From assembly GCA_016709445.1 (NCBI GenBank), contig JADJMV010000001.1:682001-746000 (forward strand): 64,000 nt of DNA, written 5' to 3'. The stretch comes from Phycisphaerales bacterium (GTDB lineage Bacteria > Planctomycetota > Phycisphaerae > Phycisphaerales > UBA1924). Position numbers and translations under genes: made by a program. Within the stretch, counting starts at the first letter, position 1. Each line of letters starts with the position of its first letter. Below the pieces are notes generated by a model. The model saw nothing but the letters and a program-made list of their open reading frames with translations, made no database searches and was not told the origin of the DNA. Positions 30,897-38,783 of the stretch are shown piece after piece.

Positions 30897-31060
30897 CGAA
30901 CTCTTGATTTGCGTATGAGCATATCCGATGTTGGCTGCCTGGACTGCTCTGACTCGGCGGATCGGGATGGAAATTCCCAGATTCGATACGATTTCGAGCG
31001 ATCGTTCCCGAATGTGAGAGATTAGGACAAATAGATGTGTATAATCCACTTTGGGGTGGA
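30897..31060. promoter_or_regulatory. AT-richer divergent control region of the cytochrome locus
   Basis: About half of the bases here are A or T against about a third in the genes. It separates the minus-strand cytochrome operon from the plus-strand regulatory genes. A TATAAT lies at 31040-31045 (plus) without an obvious -35. ATTCG at 30981-30985 and CGAAT at 31009-31013 form outer arms around CGATTTCGAGCGATCG. These could be enhancer sites for the NtrC-type regulator encoded next door. Confidence 0.45.
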
Positions 31061-31070
31061 GCTTCCTGGA

Positions 31071-31086
31071 CGGCACACCCCTTGCA
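31071..31086 (+). promoter_or_regulatory. sigma-54 (RpoN) -24/-12 promoter
   Basis: CGGCACACCCCTTGCA matches the TGGCAC-N5-TTGCW consensus with correct spacing: GGCAC at 31072-31076, five bases, TTGCA at 31082-31086. It faces the gene at 31164 and the NtrC-type regulator operon, whose product needs sigma-54. Confidence 0.75.
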
Positions 31087-31163
31087 CGAGCGATTGAGCC
31101 GGGGCGCATGGACAGCCCCGGGTGCGGTTCGACGGGACCGTCCAGGAAAGAAAGGTGACTCCG

Positions 31164-31769
31164 ATGGCGACGACGCTCTTGAACGCACTCCACTTCGTTG
31201 CGGCGGCGGGCCTCGTGAATCTGGGGGTTTGCCTGGCTCCGGAGCCGCAGACGGCCCCGCAGCCCGAGCACCCGGCGGCGCCGGCGCAGCCGGGGGCGGT
31301 GGAAGTGAACCCGGAGGACGTGGGGTCGGTGGACGGGATCATGCGGGCGTTGTACGAGTCCACGGCGGGCCCGGCCGGGCAGGCGCGGCAGTGGGACCGG
31401 CTCCGGTCGATCTGCGAGCCGAACGTGACGCGGTTCCTCGCGGCGCGGGACATGGGCGAGGGGCACTCCACGGTGATGTCGCTGACCGTGGAGGACTACA
31501 TCATGCACAACAAGCGCTACTTCGAGCGCGGCGGGTACTGGGAGAAGGAGATCGCGCGTCGGACGGAGACGTTCGGGAATATCACGCAGGTGTGGAGCAC
31601 GTACGAGGCGCGTCGGGGTTCGGAGGAGTCGGCGCCCTACGTGCGCGGGATCTATAGCCTGCAGTTGCTCAAGGACGGGGATCGGTGGTGGCTGCTGAGC
31701 GTGCTGTGGCAGCTCGAGGGGCCGGAGACCCCGATGCCCGAGAAGTACCTGGAATCGCCCAAGGAGTAG
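31164..31769 (+). CDS. exported NTF2-like hypothetical protein
   Basis: 201 aa. A weak N-terminal hydrophobic stretch (ALHFVAAAGLVNLGVCLA) and a Pro/Ala/Glu-rich linker precede a domain of about 140 residues with VDGIMRALYESTAG, TVEDYIMHNKRYFERGGYWE and a closing IYSLQLLKDGDRWWLLSVLW. This layout resembles NTF2/SnoaL-like folds. I chose the ATG at 31164 because AAAGGTGA precedes it; a longer in-frame start exists at 31122. It is the first gene behind the sigma-54 promoter, and its 3' end carries the ribosome binding site of the regulator gene. Its role is unknown; it could be a small sensor or chaperone of the respiratory system. Confidence 0.7.
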   Translation: MATTLLNALHFVAAAGLVNLGVCLAPEPQTAPQPEHPAAPAQPGAVEVNPEDVGSVDGIMRALYESTAGPAGQARQWDRLRSICEPNVTRFLAARDMGEGHSTVMSLTVEDYIMHNKRYFERGGYWEKEIARRTETFGNITQVWSTYEARRGSEESAPYVRGIYSLQLLKDGDRWWLLSVLWQLEGPETPMPEKYLESPKE

Positions 31770-31773
31770 TCGA

Positions 31774-33189
31774 TTGGCTGACGTCGAGCAGGCGGGCGTG
31801 TCGGGCCAGCGGGGCAAGAGCATCCTCATCGCGGAGGACGAGACGCTGCTGCGCCAGTCGCTGGCGGAGCTCCTGCAGCAGGAGGGTTACCAGGTGGTGG
31901 AGGCCGGGAACGGGCGCGAGGCGTTCGACCTGGCGATCAAGCAGCCCTTCGACCTGGTGATCACGGACATGCGGATGCCGGAGATGGACGGCATGACCCT
32001 GCTGGCGCGACTGCAGGAGCTGGCGGCGCAGACCCCGGTCATCGTGGTGACGGCCTTCGGCACGGTGGAGAGCGCCGTGGCGGCGATGCGGGGCGGGGCG
32101 GCGGACTACCTGCTCAAGCCGATGCAGTTCGACGAGGTGCTGATGCGTGTGCGTCGAGCGCTCGAGTTCGGCGAGATGCGGCGGGACCGTCGGTTCCTGA
32201 CCGAGCAGCTGGCGGCGCAGAGTGCGTTCCACAACCTGATCGGCGAATCGCCGGGCATGCAGCGTCTCTTCGATCTGGCCCGGAAGCTCTCCGGGGTGCG
32301 GAGCAGCGTGCTGATCGTCGGCGAGTCGGGGACGGGCAAGGAGCTTTTCGCGAGGGCGATTCATTACAACGGCATCAGCCGCGACAAGCCGTTCGTGGCC
32401 GTGAACTGCGGCGCGATCCCGGAGTCGCTGATCGAGTCGGAGCTGTTCGGTCACCGGCGGGGGGCGTTCACTGGGGCGGTGAGCGACCGGATCGGGTATT
32501 TCGAGGCGGCGAATGGTGGCACGCTGTTCCTGGACGAGATGTCGACGCTGCCCCTGGCGGTGCAGAGCTCGCTCCTTCGGGTGTTGGAGGAGCGTGTGGT
32601 GATCCCCGTCGGGGACACGCGGGCCCGTCCGGTCGATGTGCGGATCATCGCGGCCAGCAATCAGGACCTGCACTTGCTGGTCCGTCAGGGGACGTTCCGC
32701 GAGGACCTGTTGTACCGGCTCGACGTGGTCCGGCTCGCGCTCCCGCCGCTGCGGGAGCGCCGGCAGGACATCCCGCGTCTGGCGCACCACTTTCTGGCCA
32801 AGTACACCCGAGAGATGAACAAGCGGGTGATGGGGATCAGCAACGGGGCGATGCGCGCGATGCTCAACCACGAGTGGCGGGGAAACGTGCGCGAGCTGGA
32901 GAATGTGATCGAGCGGGCGGTCATCTTCGCGGAGGGTCGCGATATCGGCGTCGAAGATCTGCCGTTCGGCGCCGTGGAGGCGCAGAACGAACCGGACGAC
33001 GACCTCAAGGAGGCGGTCCGGCAGTTCGAGCGCCAGCACATCCTGTTCAGCCTCAGGCGGAACAACTGGGACAAGGCGGCGACGGCCAAGCAGCTCGGCA
33101 TCGGGCTCTCGAGCCTCTATAGGAAGCTGGACGAGTTGAGAATCCCGAAGGACCTCGAGGAGATCGACGCCGGGGCGGCCACCCCATGA
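31774..33189 (+). CDS. sigma-54-dependent NtrC-family response regulator
   Basis: 471 aa. The receiver has Asp65 (LVITDMRMPEMDG). The AAA+ domain has Walker A GESGTGKE, the sigma-54 contact loop GAFTGA, Walker B GGTLFLDEM and the arginine finger region ASNQDLHLLV...FREDLLYRL. A Fis-type helix-turn-helix closes it (WDKAATAKQLGIGLSSLYRK). The start is TTG, which I accept because AAGGAG (31761-31766) lies 7 bases before it inside the end of the previous gene. It is followed by two sensor-type genes, so it probably responds to them and activates sigma-54 promoters such as the one at 31071. Confidence 0.95.
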   Translation: MADVEQAGVSGQRGKSILIAEDETLLRQSLAELLQQEGYQVVEAGNGREAFDLAIKQPFDLVITDMRMPEMDGMTLLARLQELAAQTPVIVVTAFGTVESAVAAMRGGAADYLLKPMQFDEVLMRVRRALEFGEMRRDRRFLTEQLAAQSAFHNLIGESPGMQRLFDLARKLSGVRSSVLIVGESGTGKELFARAIHYNGISRDKPFVAVNCGAIPESLIESELFGHRRGAFTGAVSDRIGYFEAANGGTLFLDEMSTLPLAVQSSLLRVLEERVVIPVGDTRARPVDVRIIAASNQDLHLLVRQGTFREDLLYRLDVVRLALPPLRERRQDIPRLAHHFLAKYTREMNKRVMGISNGAMRAMLNHEWRGNVRELENVIERAVIFAEGRDIGVEDLPFGAVEAQNEPDDDLKEAVRQFERQHILFSLRRNNWDKAATAKQLGIGLSSLYRKLDELRIPKDLEEIDAGAATP

Positions 33190-33232
33190 GGGCGCGGTGC
33201 CGAGGACGCAACCGGCACCCGGGAGAAGGACC

Positions 33233-34240
33233 ATGCTCCGACGAAAGCTCCTGATCCGTATCGGGCTGCTGATCGGCGCGTTCGTCAGCGGCGCGGTGGT
33301 GGCGATCCTGCTGCTGCAGCTGGTAGTGCAGAACGTGGACCGGGTGGACCGGGACACGGCGATGCTGACCGACAGCGTGTACGAGCTCACGGGGGCGATG
33401 ACGGCGCTGGAGGCGGAGCGCCTGGCGGGCCAGCGGCCCTCGGGCGCGGACGTTTCGGAGATCACGCGGAGCATCGAGCGGCTGGCGTCGCACCCGATCG
33501 GATCGGCCCCCGGGGCGCCGGCTACGGACGCTATTGTCCGCATTCGGAGCCTGCTCCCGGCGGTGCTCGAGGAGGGGGATCTGACGCCCGAGGCGCGGGT
33601 CGAGACCGTCCGCGATGCCGCCCCGCGCCTGCGGGCAGAGCTTCGTGAGCTCGGCAACGTGGTCAGCGCCTACGTGTCGCAGGAGCGGAGCACCTTCGCG
33701 AGGACGTTCCGCCTGCTGGTGCTTGGGCTTACACTGGCGGCCATCGTGATGGTGAACGCGTCGGTCATCGTCCTGCTGCACACGGTGCACATGATCCTGC
33801 GACCGGTGGACCGGCTGGTGGGCGCCAGCCGCGAGCTGGCCCGGGAGCACTTCGGGCACCGGGTGGATATCGACCAGGACGACGAGTTCGGCGAGCTGGC
33901 GCACGCGTACAACCGGCTGGCCGAGCAGCTCGAGGCGAACGAGGAGCGCAAGATGGAGACGCTCCGGCAGGTGGCGGTGGCGTTGAATCACGACCTGAAC
34001 AACACGCTGGCCGCGATCGAGTTGGAGCTGCGTCTGGCCGACCTGCAGTCGGGGAGTAATCCGCGTCTGGCGGAGCGCTTTGCGCGGATGCACCAGAGCG
34101 TGGCGCGTGTGGCCAAGGCCGTGCGTTCGCTGGCCCAGGTGCGTCGGATCGTACTGACCGAGTACATGCCGGGTCAGATGATGCTGGACCTGGAGCGATC
34201 CGTGACCGGCGAGGAGGCGGTGGAGGCGACGTCGCCGTGA
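33233..34240 (+). CDS. HAMP/HisKA-like membrane protein lacking an ATPase domain
   Basis: 335 aa. TM1 (about 8-32) and TM2 (about 160-182) enclose a helical periplasmic region; a HAMP domain follows (ILRPVDRLVGASRELARE). Then comes a dimerisation helix with VALNHDLNNTLAAIELELRL, which resembles an H-box (candidate His253), but the protein ends about 80 residues later with no ATPase N, G1 or G2 box. It therefore cannot autophosphorylate by itself. AGAAGGA precedes the ATG. The stop overlaps the start of the complete histidine kinase (GTGA). It may be a sensory subunit, a co-receptor or a phosphotransfer partner. Confidence 0.85.
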   Translation: MLRRKLLIRIGLLIGAFVSGAVVAILLLQLVVQNVDRVDRDTAMLTDSVYELTGAMTALEAERLAGQRPSGADVSEITRSIERLASHPIGSAPGAPATDAIVRIRSLLPAVLEEGDLTPEARVETVRDAAPRLRAELRELGNVVSAYVSQERSTFARTFRLLVLGLTLAAIVMVNASVIVLLHTVHMILRPVDRLVGASRELAREHFGHRVDIDQDDEFGELAHAYNRLAEQLEANEERKMETLRQVAVALNHDLNNTLAAIELELRLADLQSGSNPRLAERFARMHQSVARVAKAVRSLAQVRRIVLTEYMPGQMMLDLERSVTGEEAVEATSP

Positions 34241-35601
34241 GCCCTCAGCGCGCCGCGTCCGAGGTCGTTCGCAGATCGCTGCTCTCCTCGGAGCTGCGCT
34301 GGCTGATGCGTCTGCGTTGGTTGGCGGCGTCACTCTTCCTGGCGGTCGCGGTGGGCGAGTGTGCGCTCTCGGGGTGGAATTCCGGGGGTTTCGTGTTTGG
34401 CGGGCTCTCGCTCGGGCTGTTGGGCTACGCGTTCCTGCTGGGCCGGGCGGTCCGGGCCTTGGGCCCGTCGCTGCCGGCACTCCACCGGTTCGCGCTGTTC
34501 CAGCTCTGCATGGATCTGGCCTTCCTCTCGGCCTTTGTTGTCGGCACGGGCGGGTTGGGCAGCCCGATCCTCGGGTTCTTCGTCTTCCACATGGTCTTCG
34601 CGAGCCTGCTGCTCCCGAGGGCATGGGCGTATGGAACGGCCGGTGTCGCGGTGGTCATGCTCGGCGTCGGCATCGAGGTGGGTGGAGGCCTCGCGCTCGG
34701 GTCGGAGGACCTGCTCCGCGCGGCGGGCTGGGCCGTCACGCTCGTGATGACCGTCTATCTCGCCTCGCGCATCGCGGAGTCCCTCCACCGGCGCGAGCTC
34801 GCGCGGCTGCGGAAGAACCGGAGGCTGCGACAGATGGCCCGGATGCTCCGCGCACAGCAGGACGCACTGATCCAGCACGAGAAGATGGCGGCGATGGGGC
34901 GCCTTGCGGCCGGGGTGGCCCACGAGATCAACAACCCGCTCTCGAGCATGGACGGCCTGTTGCAACTCATGGAGCGGAACCCGGGCCCGCCCCGCCCGGG
35001 CGCGGTGCAGGCGCTGCGGGACCAGGTGCGTCGGATCCACTCGACGGTGCGGGAACTCACGGCGTTTGCGCACCCCGACCGGGGAGTCCGGGAGGATGTG
35101 CGGCTGAATGAGGTCGTCGAGGGCGCGCTCAAGATGCTCGGCTACGACCACCGGATCCGGCGGGTGCGCGTCGAGCGAGACCTCTCGTCGGCGACGGGCG
35201 AGGCGCATGTCTCGCCGCGGGCGCTCCAGCAGATTCTCATGAACCTGGTGCTCAACGCGCTGGACGCGATGGAGCGCTCGGAGTCGCCGGTCCTGACGCT
35301 CCGCACGCGGCGTGACGGGGCGTGGCGGCTCATCGAGGTGGAGGACAATGGGTGTGGGATCGGGCCGGAGCAGCTCTCTCACATCTTCGAACCCTTCTTC
35401 ACCACCAAGCCGGTGGGGTCGGGCACGGGGCTGGGGCTTTCGATCAGCATGAGCCTGGCGAGGGAGCAGGGGGGGGGCATCGAGGTCGCGAGCCGCGTCG
35501 GCGAGGGGACCACTTTTTCGATTCGGGTGCCCGGGGCGGGAGAGCCGGCTCCTGCCTCGGACGCGGCCCGTGCTGGGGTCATGGCTGGGGATGGGGCCTG
35601 A
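34237..35601 (+). CDS. membrane sensor histidine kinase (NtrB-like)
   Basis: 454 aa, GTG start overlapping the previous stop. The N-terminal half has about six membrane helices with short loops, so the sensor is membrane-embedded. A coiled coil leads to His229 in GVAHEINNPLSSMDG, followed by the N box (MNLVLNALDAM), G1 (EDNGCGIG), F (EPFFTTKPVGSG) and G2 (GTGLGLS). This is the AtoS/NtrB-type kinase expected to phosphorylate an NtrC-type regulator, here the one encoded two genes upstream. The signal is unknown; membrane-embedded sensors of this sort can read quinone redox state. Confidence 0.93.
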   Translation: MSPQRAASEVVRRSLLSSELRWLMRLRWLAASLFLAVAVGECALSGWNSGGFVFGGLSLGLLGYAFLLGRAVRALGPSLPALHRFALFQLCMDLAFLSAFVVGTGGLGSPILGFFVFHMVFASLLLPRAWAYGTAGVAVVMLGVGIEVGGGLALGSEDLLRAAGWAVTLVMTVYLASRIAESLHRRELARLRKNRRLRQMARMLRAQQDALIQHEKMAAMGRLAAGVAHEINNPLSSMDGLLQLMERNPGPPRPGAVQALRDQVRRIHSTVRELTAFAHPDRGVREDVRLNEVVEGALKMLGYDHRIRRVRVERDLSSATGEAHVSPRALQQILMNLVLNALDAMERSESPVLTLRTRRDGAWRLIEVEDNGCGIGPEQLSHIFEPFFTTKPVGSGTGLGLSISMSLAREQGGGIEVASRVGEGTTFSIRVPGAGEPAPASDAARAGVMAGDGA

Positions 35602-35698
35602 CGGATCACGGTGGATTGTCTGTGGATAGGGGTCCCGTGGAGCCTCTGGGACTGTTTATGGATATCATCATCATGAAGTATTCAAAGGCAGGCCCAAG

Positions 35699-36433
35699 TT
35701 GTTGGACCACACTCCAAAGCGGGCGGATGCGACGGGCGGGTCCCGTCTGGCGTGGCTGATCGGGCCGGCATTCCTGGGGCTCGCGGCCTGGTTCGTGTGG
35801 ATGGCGCCGTGGCCGCGCATTCCGCTGGGGGCAACGCCGGCGTTTGACGTTGGCGCCATCGTGCCGCGGCCTCGCCTCGCGGTAATGACCGACCCACCCC
35901 AGATCGACGTGGGTTCGTACGAGCACCGGTGCGACGACTGCCACCGGCTCTTCAAATCCTCGACGGAGAAGACGACCGGGCGGGTGCAGCACACGGAGAT
36001 CGTGTTCAACCACGGGATGAACAACCGCTGCTCCAACTGCCACGACAAGGAGCACCGCGAGAAGCTGGTGCTCCGCGACGGGTCACTGATCTCATTCCCC
36101 GGGGCGCCGCTGCTTTGCGCCCAGTGCCATGGCACGACATTCCACGACTGGGAGCGGGGGACGCACGGGAAGACGCTCGGCTCCTGGGAGCGTGACAACC
36201 CGGCGTTCCGGCGCCTGACATGCGTGGAGTGCCATGACCCGCATTCCCCGGCGTTTGCGCCGATCGCGCCGCTCCCGGCGCCGCACACACTGCGGATGGG
36301 GCCGCAGCAGGCGGAGGTGGAGCGCCGCGAGGCAAGCCCGTTGGCGATCCCGTTCGAGCACCATGCCGAGCCGGGCGCTGCGCAGGATGAGGTCGGGACG
36401 CCCGGGGGGGCGCGAGAGGGGGGCGAGGGATGA
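35699..36433 (+). CDS. membrane-anchored tetraheme cytochrome c (NrfB-like position)
   Basis: 244 aa. One N-terminal hydrophobic helix (LAWLIGPAFLGLAAWFVWM) and four CxxCH motifs (CDDCH, CSNCH, CAQCH, CVECH) in the periplasmic part; the last 70 residues are heme-free and charged. The start is uncertain: TTG at 35699 or 35702 with AAAGGCAGG upstream. It is the first gene of a four-gene operon with 4-bp overlaps and holds the place of the multiheme electron carrier NrfB, passing electrons between the ferredoxin/NrfD pair and the terminal octaheme protein. Confidence 0.82.
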   Translation: MLDHTPKRADATGGSRLAWLIGPAFLGLAAWFVWMAPWPRIPLGATPAFDVGAIVPRPRLAVMTDPPQIDVGSYEHRCDDCHRLFKSSTEKTTGRVQHTEIVFNHGMNNRCSNCHDKEHREKLVLRDGSLISFPGAPLLCAQCHGTTFHDWERGTHGKTLGSWERDNPAFRRLTCVECHDPHSPAFAPIAPLPAPHTLRMGPQQAEVERREASPLAIPFEHHAEPGAAQDEVGTPGGAREGGEG

Positions 36434-37506
36434 CGATCCGCATCTGGGAGGGCAAGGCCGACGGCACGAGGTCGGGGCCGATGGGCTCGGGCGGGTGTGC
36501 GTCGCGTCCGGGGGTAACGCGGCGGAGCTTCCTGCGGGGCGCGACGGGCGCGCTCGGGGGCATGGCGGCGCTGGTGGCGGCGCTGCGCCCGCTCAAGGAC
36601 CTGCCGCAGGACGCGCTGCCCTCGCTCGACCAGTTTCTGCAGAAGCACTACAAGGAGATGTCGGCCTCGGACATGGATCGGGCGCTCGCGCGGATCCGGG
36701 CGGATGTCGAGGACCGGTTCGGCGTCACGCCGAACCTCCGCGACGTGCGCCCGATGGAGGGGGTGCAGTTCGCGTACGCGCTCAATCTCAGCCGCTGCAT
36801 CGGGTGCCGGCGGTGCGTGCACGCGTGCGTGGGGGAGAACAACCAGAGCCGCTCGCCGGAGATCCAGTACATCCGCGTGCTGGAGATGCCGCGGGGGACG
36901 ATCGACCTGGATCAGGGGAACCACCACTACGAGCGGGCACGGGTGCCCGACGCGGAGCACTATTACCTTCCGGTGCAGTGCCACCAGTGCGCCAATCCCC
37001 CCTGCACGAAGGTGTGCCCGGTGGAGGCGACATGGAAGGAGCCGGACGGGATCGTGGTGGTGGATTACGACTGGTGTATCGGGTGCCGCTACTGCGAGGC
37101 GGCGTGCCCCTACTGGGCGCGCCGGTTCAACTTCGCGGAGCCGCAGATCCCCAGGGACAAGCTCAACCCGGACATGTCGTACCTCTCGAACCGGCCCCGC
37201 CCGCGGGGGGTGATGGAGAAGTGCCATTTCTGCCTGCACCGGACGCGTGAAGGGCGGATGCCGGCGTGCCTCGAGGCCTGCCCGGTGGGGGCGAGGAAGT
37301 TCGGGAACGTGCTGGACCCCGAGAGCGAGGTGTCGCAGATCCTGAAGACGAAGCGCGTGTTCGTGCTCAAGGAGGAGGTCGGCACGCTCCCGCGGTTCTT
37401 CTATTACTTCGACGAGCGGTATCCGAGGGCCATCGAGGCCGAGCCGACCGGGCCGGGGGCCCCCGAGATTGGTCTGCCCGGGTCGGCCTCGGGGGCCGGC
37501 GCATGA
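36430..37506 (+). CDS. Tat-exported 4x[4Fe-4S] ferredoxin subunit (NrfC/DsrO/HybA type)
   Basis: 358 aa. The twin-arginine signal is TRRSFLRGATGALGGMAALV. The four cluster motifs are CIGCRRCVHAC, CHQCANPPCTKVCP, CIGCRYCEAACP and CHFCLHRTREGRMPACLEACP, the usual order for iron-sulfur subunits that pair with NrfD-type membrane proteins. An insertion of about 50 residues sits between the signal and the first cluster. Its ATG overlaps the tetraheme gene, and its stop overlaps the nrfD-like start. It would shuttle electrons between the quinol-oxidising membrane subunit and the periplasmic cytochromes. Confidence 0.93.
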   Translation: MTIRIWEGKADGTRSGPMGSGGCASRPGVTRRSFLRGATGALGGMAALVAALRPLKDLPQDALPSLDQFLQKHYKEMSASDMDRALARIRADVEDRFGVTPNLRDVRPMEGVQFAYALNLSRCIGCRRCVHACVGENNQSRSPEIQYIRVLEMPRGTIDLDQGNHHYERARVPDAEHYYLPVQCHQCANPPCTKVCPVEATWKEPDGIVVVDYDWCIGCRYCEAACPYWARRFNFAEPQIPRDKLNPDMSYLSNRPRPRGVMEKCHFCLHRTREGRMPACLEACPVGARKFGNVLDPESEVSQILKTKRVFVLKEEVGTLPRFFYYFDERYPRAIEAEPTGPGAPEIGLPGSASGAGA

Positions 37507-38783
37507 AGGACTACCTGGTCTTCCTGGCGAGGTGCTTCCGCCTGAGCTTCGTGGGGGACCGGCTGTACTACGGGTGGATGTTCCTCCTGTCGGTAGTGGT
37601 GCTGCTGGGGATCAACGCGTATGCCAAGCAGTTTGTGGTTGGGCTGGCGGCGACGGGGATGACCGACCAGGTATCCTGGGGGTTCTACATCGCGAACTTC
37701 ACGTACCTGGTCGGCATGGCCGCGGCGGCGGTCATGCTCGTCATCCCGGTGTATGTGTACAAGAACCACTCACTCCACGATCTGGTGGTATTCGGTGAGT
37801 TGTTCGCGGTCGCGGCGATCATCATGGCGCTGCTGTTCGTGACGGCGGACCTGGGTCGGCCGGACCGCTTCCACCACCTGCTGCTCCGGTTCCACTTCCC
37901 GGTCTCGATGCTGACATGGGACGTGATCGTGCTGAACGGCTATCTGGTGCTGAACCTGCACATCTGCGGCTACCTGATCTACTGCGCGTACCGGCGGCGG
38001 GCACCGAGCAGGCTGTTCTACATCCCGTTCGTCTTCATCGCGATCGTCTGGGCGATCAGCATCCACACGGTGACGGCGTTCCTCTATGCCGGGCTGGGCG
38101 GCCGGCCGTTCTGGAACTCGGCGGTGATCGCGCCGAGATTCCTGGCCTCGGCGTTCGCCGCCGGGCCGGCGTTCCTGATCCTGACGCTCCAGATCATCGC
38201 GAAGAACACGGGCTACGTGGTGTCGCACCGGGCGCTGATGACGCTGCGGAACATCGTGACGGTGGCGATGACGATCAATGTGTTCCTGCTGGGCTGCGAG
38301 GCATTCACGGAGTTTTATACGCAGTCGGCGCATGTGGCCTCGGCGCAGTACCTGTTCTTCGGGCTCGAGGGCCGCCACGGGCTGGTGCCGTGGATCTGGA
38401 CGGCGATCGGGCTGAACCTGGTCGCGATGCTCATCCTCTATGTGCCCGCGAGCCGCCGCCTGCCCTGGCTGAGCGCGGCGTGCGCGATGCTGATCGTCGG
38501 GGTGTGGATCGAGAAGGGCATGGGGCTGATCGTCCCGGCGTTCATCCCGACGCCGCTCGGCGAGGTCGTCGAGTACACGCCCACGCTCAACGAGGTGCTG
38601 GTGACGTCGGGTATCTGGGCGTTCGGGCTGCTGGTGTACACCATCTTCGTCCGGGTCACGGTCCCCGTGCTCACCGGGCGTCTGACGATCGACGGACCGA
38701 TTGCGGACGACGGCGCCGACGCGTCCGCGGACACGGCCCCCGGCCACGGGGTCTGGGGAGCAGAAAGCGAGGTTCTGGGATGA
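37503..38783 (+). CDS. NrfD/PsrC-type integral membrane quinol dehydrogenase subunit
   Basis: 426 aa with about ten hydrophobic helices. WGFYIANFTYLVGMAAAAVM near the N-terminus and DLGRPDRFHHLLL are typical of the NrfD/DsrP/HmcC family, which binds menaquinol and passes electrons to the partner ferredoxin. An internal ATG start at 37503 overlaps the ferredoxin stop (ATGA), which fixes it. The stop overlaps the start of the octaheme gene. A hydrophilic acidic tail of about 35 residues ends the protein. Confidence 0.93.
   Translation: MKDYLVFLARCFRLSFVGDRLYYGWMFLLSVVVLLGINAYAKQFVVGLAATGMTDQVSWGFYIANFTYLVGMAAAAVMLVIPVYVYKNHSLHDLVVFGELFAVAAIIMALLFVTADLGRPDRFHHLLLRFHFPVSMLTWDVIVLNGYLVLNLHICGYLIYCAYRRRAPSRLFYIPFVFIAIVWAISIHTVTAFLYAGLGGRPFWNSAVIAPRFLASAFAAGPAFLILTLQIIAKNTGYVVSHRALMTLRNIVTVAMTINVFLLGCEAFTEFYTQSAHVASAQYLFFGLEGRHGLVPWIWTAIGLNLVAMLILYVPASRRLPWLSAACAMLIVGVWIEKGMGLIVPAFIPTPLGEVVEYTPTLNEVLVTSGIWAFGLLVYTIFVRVTVPVLTGRLTIDGPIADDGADASADTAPGHGVWGAESEVLG

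Noticed and set aside
31040..31045. TATAAT as the main promoter of the regulatory operon
   Set aside because: No acceptable -35 at 16-18 bases; the sigma-54 element at 31071 has correct sequence and spacing, so the TATAAT is only a possible extra site.
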